Shown here in pieces: positions 52,064 through 59,929 of a stretch of 64,000 nt of DNA; position 1 is the first letter of the stretch; each line of letters begins with the position of its first letter. Origin of the DNA: JAEUJM01 sp041908445 (GTDB taxonomy: Bacteria; Actinomycetota; Acidimicrobiia; Acidimicrobiales; DATDAH01). The stretch spans positions 1-64,000 of the forward strand of contig JAYRFK010000040.1 in NCBI GenBank assembly GCA_041908445.1, given 5' to 3'. The notes beneath the pieces were generated by a model, which was not told where the DNA came from, searched no databases, and saw only the letters and a list, made by a program, of their open reading frames with translations. The position numbers were made by a program, and so were the translations under genes.

Positions 52064-52112
52064 CCGCCCACCGTCTGCGGCCACGCTCCGATGCCCACTC
52101 CGAATCCTCGTC

Positions 52113-52157
52113 CTGGTTACGGAAACGCGAGGTCAGACATCCCGTTTCCGTAACCAG
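52113..52157. terminator. Perfect bidirectional hairpin between the LLM and metalloprotease genes
   Basis: Perfect 15-base arms (52113-52127 and 52143-52157) with a 15-base loop lie between convergent genes. The arms are visibly less GC-rich than the surroundings. No U-tract. Confidence 0.7.
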
Positions 52158-52176
52158 AATGGTTGGTGCGGCGGGG

Positions 52177-53736
52177 TCAGCCGCAGGAGGTGAGGGTGGG
52201 GCGGCCGTCGGCGTCGGTGGCGACCTCCGCGCCGTCCTGGGTGTCGGCCCACTCGCCGAGGGCGTCGGCGATCTCGGTGGTGTCCGCGTCGGTGTCACCC
52301 ACGAAGGTCACCCGCAGGCAGGCGCCCTGGCCGTCGCGCCAGGCGACGTACTGGTCGCCGCCCCAGCCGATCGCGGCGTCGCGGGCGGTCTCCGTGTCGA
52401 CACCGCCGTCGGCGAGCAGCTCGAACAGCAGGAGCTCGCCGAAGGTGCCCTGGTCGAACGCCTCGCCGTCGGCCGGCGGCTCGGCCACGGTGATGGGCTC
52501 GTCGCCCGTGAGGTAGCGGGAGGGGTCGAGCACCTGCTCGCTCGAGACCGGCGGCTCATCGAAGGCCTGGTCGACCGCCTCCTGGCCGCCGTGGGCGGTG
52601 ATGGCGTCGATGAGGTCGGGCCCGAACTGGTACGGCGCACCGATCAGGTCGAGCAGGATCGGCGGGAACTGGCTGAAGTCGGTGCCGGCGCCGATCGCCG
52701 CCTCCTCGTCGTCGTACTGCTGCAGCTCCTCGTCGCTGAGGGTCTCCTTGTAGGCGTCCTCGACGGTGCTGGCGTTCCCCTCGACCAGCGCCGAGAAGGC
52801 GAACCCCGTCTCGTCGTCGGCCTCGTCGAGCTCGGGCCGGTTCAGCTCGAAGTGCTGGTCGTCGAGGGCGTGGGTGAGCTCGTGCACGATGGTGGTGCGG
52901 GCGTAGGGCGTGGGGTCGGCGCCGCGGACGACGAGCTCGTTGGTCTCGGGGTCGTAGAACCCGACCACGCCGCCGCTGAGCACGCCCTTGAGCTGGTCGA
53001 CGAGGTCGTCGCCCTCCTCGAGGAACCCGAGCGCCCGGAAGATGCGCTCGGTGTCGCGGAGGTCGGCCTCGTCCTCGGCCTCGAAGTCCTCGAGCAGGCG
53101 CTGCTCGAACTCCTGGTCGTCGGCGAGCTCGACGTCGACCGGCTCCTCGAACTCGAGGCCGCGCTGCTGCTCGACGAAGGCGCTCAGGTCGTCGACGACG
53201 GCCTCGAGGTCGTCGCCCTGGGAGGGATCGGGCGCCGACGAGGAGGTCGTGGCGTCGCCCGGCGCCGCCGTCGTGCTCGCCGGGGCCGCCGTGTCCCCGC
53301 CGCCGTCACGCGTGAGCGCCCACGCCACACCCATGGCGAGGGCGACGAACACCACGGCGACGGGCACGGCCACGAGGGCGCTGACCCGCCGACGGGGGCG
53401 CGGCGGGGTCAGGCCCGGACCCTGCGGTGGCGCGCCGTACCCGGACGCGCCGTACGGGGTGGCGCCGTACGGTCCACCGCCGTACGGGGCGGCGCCGTAC
53501 GGGGCGGCGCCGTACGGACCGCCACCGAAGGGAGCGGCCCCGTACGGGGCGGCGCCGGCCGGTGGCCCGCCGACGGGCGCACCGGGCGGGGGCGGCAGCG
53601 CCGGCCCGGCGGGGACGGGTGCCGGCGGCCGGCCCGGCGGCGGGGGCGGCGGTGGCAGGGCCGGCGACCCGCCGGGGGCCGAGGCACCCGGGGGCGTCCC
53701 GTCGGGCGGCGGCGGGGGCGGCGGCAGGTCGCTCAC
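52177..53736 (-). CDS. Membrane metalloprotease-like protein with Pro/Gly/Tyr-rich repeat N-terminus
   Basis: The 519-residue protein starts with about 130 residues of Pro runs and tandem PYGAAPYGG-like repeats. One membrane helix (about 142-165), a Thr/Ser/Asp linker and an extracytoplasmic domain with the zinc motif HELTHALDDQH (His285, Glu286, His289) follow. The domain resembles actinobacterial putative zinc metallopeptidases but I cannot name the family with certainty. The repeat codes for a PYG motif about every 4-6 residues and gives visible GCCGTACGG DNA repeats at 53450-53550. The GTG start is 7 bases after TACCGT. The repeats may bind wall polymers or aggregate (inference). Confidence 0.83.
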   Translation of the reverse strand: MSDLPPPPPPPDGTPPGASAPGGSPALPPPPPPPGRPPAPVPAGPALPPPPGAPVGGPPAGAAPYGAAPFGGGPYGAAPYGAAPYGGGPYGATPYGASGYGAPPQGPGLTPPRPRRRVSALVAVPVAVVFVALAMGVAWALTRDGGGDTAAPASTTAAPGDATTSSSAPDPSQGDDLEAVVDDLSAFVEQQRGLEFEEPVDVELADDQEFEQRLLEDFEAEDEADLRDTERIFRALGFLEEGDDLVDQLKGVLSGGVVGFYDPETNELVVRGADPTPYARTTIVHELTHALDDQHFELNRPELDEADDETGFAFSALVEGNASTVEDAYKETLSDEELQQYDDEEAAIGAGTDFSQFPPILLDLIGAPYQFGPDLIDAITAHGGQEAVDQAFDEPPVSSEQVLDPSRYLTGDEPITVAEPPADGEAFDQGTFGELLLFELLADGGVDTETARDAAIGWGGDQYVAWRDGQGACLRVTFVGDTDADTTEIADALGEWADTQDGAEVATDADGRPTLTSCG

Positions 53737-53743
53737 CGCCGGA

Positions 53744-53749
53744 ACGGTA
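53744..53749 (-). promoter_or_regulatory. -10 hexamer (TACCGT) of the metalloprotease gene
   Basis: TACCGT on the minus strand ends 7 bases before the GTG at 53736; there is no Shine-Dalgarno sequence. Confidence 0.45.
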
Positions 53750-53773
53750 CCGGCCCCCCGGCGCGCCGACGGC

Positions 53774-55195
53774 TCAGGCCGGCACGAGGTCGAGCGCCCG
53801 CCGGAGCTCGTCGAGCGAGTCGCGCATCCCCGCCAGGATCGCGGCGAGGTCGGGCAGCACGTCGCGGCAGGCGATCGCGCTGACATGCACCTGGTCGAGG
53901 TAGCTCCAGGCGGTGACGTTGAGCCCGATGTTCTCGAGCACCGGCCCCACGGAGTAGATGGACTCGAGCCGGGCGCCGGCGATGTACAGCGGCTCCTGGG
54001 GCCCGGGCACGTTCGAGACCACCACGTTGATGGGCGGGCGGTGGCGGTCGGCGATGCGCAGCCGGGAGTACTGGCGGGCGAGGTAGGCGTAGGGCCGCGG
54101 CGGGGTGTACTCGACCCAGGCGGCGAGCATGTCGACGCCGAGCAGGTTGTGCACCTCCTTGGCCGCGACGGTCACGTCGTGCACCGCGGCCAGGCGAGCC
54201 AACGGGTCGTCGAGATGGGTGGGCAGGGCGGTGAACAGGTTCGAGACCCTGTTGCCCCCCAGGCGGCGGACCTCGTCGGGCTGGTCCGTCGAGACGGGCA
54301 CGCCGGCGACCAGCGGGATGGCGGGGAGCTCGTCGCGGCCGAGGAGGTAGGCGCGCAGCGCACCGGCCACGAGGGCGAGCAGCACGTCGTTGACCGTGGC
54401 GCCCGCGGCGGCCTTGACCTCGCGGATGGCGTCGAGCGAGAGCGTCGTCGTCGCGAACGACCGGCGGGGCGTCAGCGAGGTGGAGAACGACACGTTCGGC
54501 GTGTCGAGCACCGGGACCGGCGGCGACACGTCGGCATGGCGACGGCGCCGGCCCACCGCCAGCAGGCTGCGCAGCGTGCGCCGCAGCAACGACGGGATCC
54601 GGCCGAGCCCGCGGAACGCCTCGGTGATGGCCGCCCACAGGAGCCGGCGCCGGGAGGGCAGGGCCTCGCCCCGCCAGTCGGTTCCACCGCTCGGGTCGAC
54701 CGGCGGATTCGGCGGGTCGGGCTCGAGGTCCATGACGTTGGCGAGGAGCTCGGCGGCCGCGACGCCGTCGGCGAGCGCGTGGTGCAGCTTGGCCACGAAG
54801 CCGATGTGGCCGTCCGGCATGCCCTCCAGCACGACGATCTCCCACAGCGGCCGGTCCCGAGGCAGCGGCGTGGAGGCGATGGCGGCGATGGCGCGGTCCA
54901 TCTCGCGGCGCCCGGCGGGTGGGTCGAGCACCACCCGGCGGATGTGGCGGTCGATGTCGAAGTCGGGGTCGTCGACCCAGACCGGGTGGTGCAGGCCGAA
55001 GGGCACCTCGACGACCCGGCGGCGGAACGGCGGCAACAGGTGCAGGCGCTCGCCGAGGACCTCCCGGAACCGCTCGAAGGTGTAGCCGCCCGGTACGGTC
55101 GCCGGATCGATGATCGCGGCCTTGATCGTGTGCATGTGGATGGTCGGCGTCTCCATGTACAAGAAGCCCGCGTCCATCCCTGTCATGCGCTCCAT
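53774..55195 (-). CDS. Wax ester synthase/diacylglycerol acyltransferase (WS/DGAT)
   Basis: A 473-residue acyltransferase that makes wax esters or triacylglycerol from acyl-CoA. The catalytic motif HHxxxDG appears as KLHHALADGVAAAELL, and the family's later blocks NDVLLALVAGALRAYL, PVSTDQPDEVRRLGGNRVSNLFTALP and NVVVSNVPGPQEPLY are present. The start is placed at ATG 55195 (MERMTGMDAGFLYMETP); an ATG ten codons upstream is in frame. It indicates neutral-lipid storage, common in actinobacteria. It is divergent from the ECF sigma gene at 55241, and the two share a 45-base promoter region. Confidence 0.93.
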   Translation of the reverse strand: MERMTGMDAGFLYMETPTIHMHTIKAAIIDPATVPGGYTFERFREVLGERLHLLPPFRRRVVEVPFGLHHPVWVDDPDFDIDRHIRRVVLDPPAGRREMDRAIAAIASTPLPRDRPLWEIVVLEGMPDGHIGFVAKLHHALADGVAAAELLANVMDLEPDPPNPPVDPSGGTDWRGEALPSRRRLLWAAITEAFRGLGRIPSLLRRTLRSLLAVGRRRRHADVSPPVPVLDTPNVSFSTSLTPRRSFATTTLSLDAIREVKAAAGATVNDVLLALVAGALRAYLLGRDELPAIPLVAGVPVSTDQPDEVRRLGGNRVSNLFTALPTHLDDPLARLAAVHDVTVAAKEVHNLLGVDMLAAWVEYTPPRPYAYLARQYSRLRIADRHRPPINVVVSNVPGPQEPLYIAGARLESIYSVGPVLENIGLNVTAWSYLDQVHVSAIACRDVLPDLAAILAGMRDSLDELRRALDLVPA

Positions 55196-55240
55196 ACCGG
55201 GCCAATTGTGACACCAGCGCCCCACGGCCGATAGAGGAGG

Positions 55241-55783
55241 GTGGTGGCGGTCATCGAGGACCTACCGGCCCTCGTGGCTCGGGCCAAGGAGAACGACGGC
55301 GATGCCTGGGAAGCGCTGTATCACCACGTCTATCCACGCCTGTTCGCCTTCGCCCGCCGCCGCCTGCCCCCGGACGACGCGAGAGACGCCGTGAGCGAGA
55401 CCATGACCCGGGCCGTCAAGGCCATCGACCGCTTCGAGCCCCGTGGCTACGGGTTCGAGGGCTGGCTGTTCGGGATCTGCCGCCACGTCGTCGCCGACCA
55501 GCACCGGGCCGCCGGCCGGCGCCCCCGCAAGGCCCTCGACGAGCCCACCGATCGGCGCGAGCCCGACGAGGAGCTGCTGCGGGGCGAGGAGGCCGCCGCC
55601 GTCCGCGCCGCGTTCGCCAAGCTCAACCAGGCCGACCGCGAGCTGCTGGAGCTGCGGGTCGTGGCCGGCCTGAGCAGCGAGGACGCCGCTGCGGCCCTGG
55701 GCAAGAAGCCCGGCGCCGTCCGCATGGCTCAGGCGCGTGCGCTCGAGAAGCTCCGCGCCCACCTCGAGGAGGTGACGGCGTGA
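55241..55783 (+). CDS. ECF-type RNA polymerase sigma factor
   Basis: A 180-residue sigma-70 family ECF factor: region 2 is YPRLFAFARRRLPPDDARDAVSETMTRAVKAIDRFEPRGYGFEGWLFGICRHVVADQHR and region 4 is LNQADRELLELRVVAGLSSEDAAAALGKKPGAVRMAQARALEKLR. The start is GTG 55241 or 55244; GAGGAGG lies directly before them. Its end overlaps the next gene (GTGA), whose product is the presumed regulator. It is unlike the SigK-like factor at 31.5 kb. Confidence 0.9.
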   Translation: MVAVIEDLPALVARAKENDGDAWEALYHHVYPRLFAFARRRLPPDDARDAVSETMTRAVKAIDRFEPRGYGFEGWLFGICRHVVADQHRAAGRRPRKALDEPTDRREPDEELLRGEEAAAVRAAFAKLNQADRELLELRVVAGLSSEDAAAALGKKPGAVRMAQARALEKLRAHLEEVTA

Positions 55784-56826
55784 AGCTCGACGACGACCAG
55801 CTCCTCGACGTCCTCGGCGCGGTCCTGCGCCCCCCCGAGGAGCCCGTCGACCCCGTCGGCCTCGCCGCGCTGCAGCGGGCCGTGCAGGAGCGGGCCGTGC
55901 AGGAGCGGGCCGACCCCCGTCCCGCCCCCGGTTTCTGGCCGAGCTTCCGACGCAGCCTGAGCCGCCCCTTCGTCGTGGTCCTCGTCGGCACCGCGGTGGT
56001 CTCCGGTGGCACCGCCGTGGCCCTGACCAACGGGGCGCCGCTGCCTCGCCCGGTGCGCTCGGCCGCCCACGCGCTCGGCCTGCCGGTCGACTCCGTGGCC
56101 GTCGCCGAGGCGCGCACGACCATGGCCTCGCTCGAGGACGCGATCGCGGACGGCGACGTGCGCGCGGTCCGCCGGCTCTCGGCCGAGCTGCGGGCCGAGC
56201 TGGCCGACCTCTCCGCCGAGGACCGGGCCGAGGTCGGTCCCGACGCCCGTGCGCTGCTCCGGCGCGCCGACGTGTTCCTCGGCCAGGACGAGCCGGGCGT
56301 GGGCGACGACGACACGGTCGACCAGGGACGCGGCGACGCCGGCCGCTCCAGCTCCACCGACGACCGCAGCGACGACCAGGGGGACGACGCGGTCGCCACC
56401 GGGTTCGGCGCCACCGACGATCGGGGGGACGACTCGGTCTCGAGCGGCGCCGGCTCCTCCGGCACCTCGGGCTCGTCGGGCTCGGGCAGCGGGGTGTCGG
56501 GCTCCGGGTCGAGCGGCTCGAGCGGTTCCGGCTCGTCGGGCGACGACGGCGACGACGGGGACGACGGCGACGACGGCGCCTCGGGCGGCTCCAGCGGCAC
56601 CGGCTCGGGCTCCTCGGGTGGCTCCGACGACGACGGCGGCGGCTCCGGCTCGTCGGGTGGCTCCGGGTCGTCCGGCGGCTCGGGCTCGGACGACGACGGT
56701 GGCTCCTCGGGCGGCTCCGGATCCAGCGGAGGGGCCGACTCGGATGACGGCGATGGCGGCCACGGCGACCGCGACGGCGGCTCGTCGGGCGGCGAGGACG
56801 AGCTCGCCGTGCGCCTCGGCCCGTAG
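55780..56826 (+). CDS. Putative sigma-associated membrane protein with Ser/Gly/Asp tail
   Basis: A 348-residue protein: a cytoplasmic start (LDDDQLLDVLGAVLRPPEEPVDP) with a tandem AVQER repeat, one membrane helix (about 64-83), a helical domain (100-165) and about 180 residues of Ser/Gly/Asp low complexity. No zinc anti-sigma motif is visible. Position and coupling to the ECF gene suggest an anti-sigma or sensor role, as for other small membrane partners of ECF factors; this is inference. The tail is acidic and extracytoplasmic and could bind calcium or be glycosylated. The DNA of the tail is repeat-like but stays in frame. Confidence 0.78.
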   Translation: MKLDDDQLLDVLGAVLRPPEEPVDPVGLAALQRAVQERAVQERADPRPAPGFWPSFRRSLSRPFVVVLVGTAVVSGGTAVALTNGAPLPRPVRSAAHALGLPVDSVAVAEARTTMASLEDAIADGDVRAVRRLSAELRAELADLSAEDRAEVGPDARALLRRADVFLGQDEPGVGDDDTVDQGRGDAGRSSSTDDRSDDQGDDAVATGFGATDDRGDDSVSSGAGSSGTSGSSGSGSGVSGSGSSGSSGSGSSGDDGDDGDDGDDGASGGSSGTGSGSSGGSDDDGGGSGSSGGSGSSGGSGSDDDGGSSGGSGSSGGADSDDGDGGHGDRDGGSSGGEDELAVRLGP

Positions 56827-56885
56827 CGCCGCACCGCTCCCCCGCACCGGTGGCCTACGGTGCGGCCGACGGAGGGGGTGACGGG

Positions 56886-57680
56886 ATGCGTGGTCTCGGC
56901 GATCGGGTCGTGGTGGTGACGGGGGCGGCGTCGGGCATCGGCCGGGCGACGGTCGAGCGCCTGCTCGACGAGGGTGCCTCGGTGGTCGGCGGCGACCTCG
57001 GCCCTGCGGACCCCCCGGCGGCGGGCGGCGACCGCTACGTCGACGCGCCCACCGACGTCACCGACGAGGCCGCGGTCGCGGCGCTCGTCGCCGCCGCGGT
57101 CGACCGCTTCGGCCGCCTCGACGGCGTGGTCAACGCCGCCGGCGTGGCCGGCGGCGGCCCGGTCCACCTCGTCGACGACGCCGAGTGGCACCGGGTGGTG
57201 GACATCAACCTGCGGGGCACGTTCCTCGTCGCCAAGCACGCGGCGACGGCCATGCTGGCCAACGAGCCCCGGGCCGGCGGCGAGCGGGGGTCGATCGTCA
57301 CCATCGCCAGCGTGGAGGGCCTCGAGGGCACCGCCGGCGGCAGCGCCTACAACGCCTCGAAGGGCGGCGTCGTGCTGCTCACCAAGAACGTCGCCATCGA
57401 CTACGGCCGCCAAGGCATCCGGGCCAACGCCGTCTGCCCCGGCTTCATCGACACGCCGCTCTACCAGTCGGTGGTGGGCATGCCCGGCATGGAGCACGTG
57501 GCCGAGGCCACCATCGAGGAGCACAAGCTGCGGCGCCTCGGCCGGCCCGACGAGGTGGCGGCGGCGTGCGCGTTCCTGCTCTCCGACGACGCCTCGTTCA
57601 TCAGCGGCCAGGCCCTCGCGGTCGACGGCGCCTACACGGCGGGGCGGGACCACGGCGTCACGCCGCTCATGGGGCTCTGA
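56886..57680 (+). CDS. Short-chain dehydrogenase/reductase
   Basis: A 264-residue classical SDR: TGAASGIG cofactor loop, Asp after the second strand (GGDLGPAD, suggesting NAD), NAAG, the catalytic Ser in TIASVEG, YNASK, and PGFIDTPLY. The ATG 56886 is preceded by GGAGGGGG. Its neighbours (upstream ECF partner, downstream pirin) give no pathway hint. Confidence 0.9.
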   Translation: MRGLGDRVVVVTGAASGIGRATVERLLDEGASVVGGDLGPADPPAAGGDRYVDAPTDVTDEAAVAALVAAAVDRFGRLDGVVNAAGVAGGGPVHLVDDAEWHRVVDINLRGTFLVAKHAATAMLANEPRAGGERGSIVTIASVEGLEGTAGGSAYNASKGGVVLLTKNVAIDYGRQGIRANAVCPGFIDTPLYQSVVGMPGMEHVAEATIEEHKLRRLGRPDEVAAACAFLLSDDASFISGQALAVDGAYTAGRDHGVTPLMGL

Positions 57681-57738
57681 CCCGGGCACCGACCCCGACC
57701 AGCGGGCGGGAATGCCGGTGGCCGCTCAGCGTTGATAC

Positions 57739-57750
57739 TTGCAGACGCAA
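57739..57750. promoter_or_regulatory. Palindrome in the pirin promoter region
   Basis: TTGC-4-GCAA lies just after a GATACT hexamer (57734-57739) and 18 bases before the pirin start, which has GAGGAG. It is placed where a repressor would act; no regulator is identified. Confidence 0.25.
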
Positions 57751-57768
57751 CGACTCTGAGGAGACGAC

Positions 57769-58488
57769 GTGAGCGCTTCCGCCCCCACCATCGACGTCCG
57801 CCCCGCCGACACCCGCCCGCACACCCGCATCGACTGGCTCGACAGCCGCCACAGCTTCAGCTTCGGGCACCACTACGACCCGACCAACGTGGGCCACGGC
57901 CTCCTGCTCGTCTCCAACGACGACCGGGTCCGGGCCGGCACCGGCTTCTCCACCCACCCCCACCAGGACATGGAGATCGTGACCTGGGTGCTCTCCGGCC
58001 GTCTCGAGCACAAGGACTCCGAGGGCAACCACGGCGAGATCTACCCCGGCCTCGCCCAGCGTATGAGCGCCGGCACGGGCATCTGGCACTCGGAGATGAA
58101 CCCGTCGCCCACCGAGGACGTCCACTTCGTCCAGATGTGGGTGCTGCCCGACACGCCCCGGATCGACCCCGGCTACCAGCAGCTCGACATCAACGCCGAG
58201 CTCGACCGGGGCGGGCTCCAGCCCATCGCCTCCGGACAGGGCCACGACGCCGCCATCACCATCCGCCAGCGTGACGCCGTGCTGTGGGGCGGCCGCCTGC
58301 GCCCCGGCGAGGTCGTGGAGGTGCCCGACGGCCGCCACGTCCACCTCTTCGTGGCCCTCGGCGACGCCGAGCTCGAGGGCGCCGGCGCCCTGGCCGAGGG
58401 CGACGCCGCCCGCCTCACCGCCGCCGGCTCCCCCCGCCTCACCGCCGGCCCCGGCGGCGCCGAGGTCCTCCTCTGGGTCACCGCCTGA
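57769..58488 (+). CDS. Pirin-family bicupin protein
   Basis: A 239-residue pirin: FSFGHHYDP, GFSTHPHQDMEIVTWVLSGRLEHKDSEGN with the metal-binding His/His/Glu set, and MSAGTGIWHSEMNPS. Pirins are iron-containing cupins; some are quercetin dioxygenases, others redox regulators. The GTG follows GAGGAG. It is a single gene ended by a strong hairpin. Confidence 0.9.
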   Translation: MSASAPTIDVRPADTRPHTRIDWLDSRHSFSFGHHYDPTNVGHGLLLVSNDDRVRAGTGFSTHPHQDMEIVTWVLSGRLEHKDSEGNHGEIYPGLAQRMSAGTGIWHSEMNPSPTEDVHFVQMWVLPDTPRIDPGYQQLDINAELDRGGLQPIASGQGHDAAITIRQRDAVLWGGRLRPGEVVEVPDGRHVHLFVALGDAELEGAGALAEGDAARLTAAGSPRLTAGPGGAEVLLWVTA

Positions 58489-58502
58489 GCGATCACGCCG
58501 TT

Positions 58503-58545
58503 CTCGACGCAAGAGCTGTCGGATTCCGACAGCTATTGCGTCGAG
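58503..58545. terminator. Long hairpin between pirin and cutA
   Basis: Arms 58503-58522 and 58526-58545 match at 19 of 20 positions with a 3-base loop, between two rightward genes. It ends about 20 bases before the cutA start and is the strongest stem in the window. Confidence 0.7.
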
Positions 58546-58564
58546 TTCGCGGGATGATCGGCGG

Positions 58565-58897
58565 ATGAGCGAGGCCGAGCACGTCGTGGTGATGACCACG
58601 ACCGACGATCCCGAGGAGGCGGCGACCCTGGCGCGGGCGCTGGTCGAGGCCCGTCTGGCGGCGTGCGTGCAGGCGATGCCGATCGCCTCGACCTACCGCT
58701 GGGAGGGCGTGGTCGAGACCGCTGACGAGCGCCTTCTGCTGATCAAGACCCGGGCCGACCGGGTGGACGAGGTGAAGGCCCTCCTCGACGAGCGCCACTC
58801 CTACGACGTGCCCGAGTGCGTCGTGGTGCCCGTGACCGAGGGGCTCCCCGCCTACCTGGCGTGGATCGACGGGTCGGTGGGCCGCACCAGCACGTAG
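58565..58897 (+). CDS. cutA: CutA1-type divalent-cation tolerance protein
   Basis: A 110-residue CutA1: VVMTTTDDPEEAATLARALVEARLAACVQAMPIASTYRWEGVVETADERLLLIKTR and YDVPECVVVPVTEGLPAYLAWI match the family throughout. CutA forms a ferredoxin-like trimer; its role in metal tolerance is loosely supported even in E. coli. Its last 46 bases overlap the end of the oppositely coded GNAT gene, so the two frames share coding DNA. Confidence 0.92.
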   Translation: MSEAEHVVVMTTTDDPEEAATLARALVEARLAACVQAMPIASTYRWEGVVETADERLLLIKTRADRVDEVKALLDERHSYDVPECVVVPVTEGLPAYLAWIDGSVGRTST

Positions 58898-59409
58898 ACG
58901 TAGGCGGGGCCGGCGTCGACCGGGTCGTCGGTGACGAGCTCGCCCTCCCAGACGAGCGAGAAGCGGAGGCGCTCGAGCAGGCGCCACGACCGGGTGTTTG
59001 CCGGGTCGACGTCGACCACGAGGTAGTCGACCTCCGGGTAGCGGGCCCAGACCTCGGCCACGAACGCGGTGAGGATGGCGGTGCCGAGGCCCTGGCCGAG
59101 CCGGTCGGGGTCGGCGACGAAGTAGTCCATGCCGGCGGCGTCGAGCGGCGCCCCCGTCGGCGCCAGGGTCACCTCCCACTCGGGGTTCTCCCGCACCAGG
59201 TAGTGCTGGACGAAGGCGACGTCCTCCCCGTCCACCTCCACGACGAAGTACTCCGTGGGGTCGTCCCCGTCGATCCCCGGCCCGTACCGCGCCTCCACGG
59301 CGGCGAGGTCCGCCTCCTCCAGCCACCACTCGTGCACGTGCGGCAGCGCCAGCCACCGGCTCAAGAGCCCCAGGTCCTCCCGCCGCAGCGGCCGGAACGC
59401 GATCTCCAC
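58852..59409 (-). CDS. GNAT acetyltransferase, AAC(6')-Ib/IucB-like
   Basis: A 185-residue GNAT enzyme of the AAC(6')/siderophore-biosynthesis group: FRPLRREDLGLLSRWLALPHVHEWW, PTEYFVVEVDGEDVAFVQHYLV, MDYFVADPDRLGQGLGTAILTAFV (acetyl-CoA loop) and VDYLVVDVDPANTRSWRLLERLRF. An aminoglycoside 6'-acetyltransferase is possible, but chromosomal homologues often lack that activity. It starts at GTG 59409. It overlaps the cutA end tail-to-tail by 46 bases. Confidence 0.85.
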   Translation of the reverse strand: MEIAFRPLRREDLGLLSRWLALPHVHEWWLEEADLAAVEARYGPGIDGDDPTEYFVVEVDGEDVAFVQHYLVRENPEWEVTLAPTGAPLDAAGMDYFVADPDRLGQGLGTAILTAFVAEVWARYPEVDYLVVDVDPANTRSWRLLERLRFSLVWEGELVTDDPVDAGPAYVYVLVRPTDPSIHAR

Positions 59410-59449
59410 CGTCAGAGTCTGACCCGCGCACCGGCCGCGCTCGAACTGG

Positions 59450-59535
59450 TGCCCGGGGCGGGGGTCGAACCCGCATGGGGCCGGAGCCCCAGAGGGGTTT
59501 AAGCCCTCCGCGTCTGCCAATTGCGCCACCCGGGC
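59450..59535 (-). tRNA. tRNA-Leu (anticodon TAA)
   Basis: On the minus strand the seven-base acceptor stem GCCCGGG/CCCGGGC (5' end 59535, discriminator A at 59450) is followed by an encoded CCA (59449-59447). The anticodon stem GAGGG/CCCTC encloses the loop CTTAAAC (59503-59497), giving anticodon TAA. A long variable arm (CTGGGGCTCCGGCCCC region) marks a class II leucine tRNA, and GGTTCGACC is the T loop. It decodes UUA, a codon expected to be very rare at this GC content, as for bldA in Streptomyces. Confidence 0.95.
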
Positions 59536-59551
59536 GGGAGCACGACGGTAC

Positions 59552-59860
59552 TCACGCCGCCTGCAGGCCGCCGCCGTCGACCGCCGACCACATCGCGGTG
59601 CGGCACTGGTCGGCGGCGCCGCCCGTGAGGCCGTTGGCCACGACCACGCCCTCGACCATGTCGGCGAGCACCGCCACCCACGGTCGGCCCCGGAGGCGGA
59701 CCGACACGGTGCACGCCCCGTCGGCCCGGCGCCGGATCGAGCGGTCGACGCCCACCAGGCGCGGCGGGCTGCGGAACGCCGGCACGGCCAGGCCCCGCCG
59801 GCGGGCGGCGGCGCCGAGGCTGCGGGCGGCGGCGGCGAACCGCACGGAGGTGGCTTCCAT
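59552..59860 (-). CDS. Hypothetical protein
   Basis: A 102-residue protein (from ATG 59860, MEATSVRFAAAARSLG) with a basic, Ala/Arg-rich first half and a compact second half (CTVSVRLRGRPWVAVLADMVEGVVVANGL). Alternative ATGs 4 and 5 codons upstream are in frame. It looks like a genuine protein by composition and by its dense alternation of hydrophobic strands, but I recognise no family. It is leftward from a region shared with the divergent nuclease gene and ends just before tRNA-Leu. Confidence 0.55.
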   Translation of the reverse strand: MEATSVRFAAAARSLGAAARRRGLAVPAFRSPPRLVGVDRSIRRRADGACTVSVRLRGRPWVAVLADMVEGVVVANGLTGGAADQCRTAMWSAVDGGGLQAA

Positions 59861-59916
59861 CACCGCCATCATCCCCACCCCCAGTGACAACAATCCGGCG
59901 TGTCGCACCCCCGCCG

Positions 59917-59922
59917 TACGAT
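59917..59922 (+). promoter_or_regulatory. -10 hexamer (TACGAT) of the RecB-like nuclease gene
   Basis: TACGAT ends 7 bases before the GTG at 59930; there is no Shine-Dalgarno sequence. Confidence 0.45.
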
Positions 59923-59929
59923 CGCCGGC

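Noticed and set aside
53450..53560. Short tandem GCCGTACGG repeats that could suggest a CRISPR-like or satellite array
   Set aside because: The repeats are in frame within the metalloprotease gene and encode PYG peptides; no unique spacers.
56340..56820. Repetitive GGCTCC/GACGAC DNA as a possible non-coding repeat
   Set aside because: It stays open in one frame and encodes a Ser/Gly/Asp tail continuous with the preceding domain.
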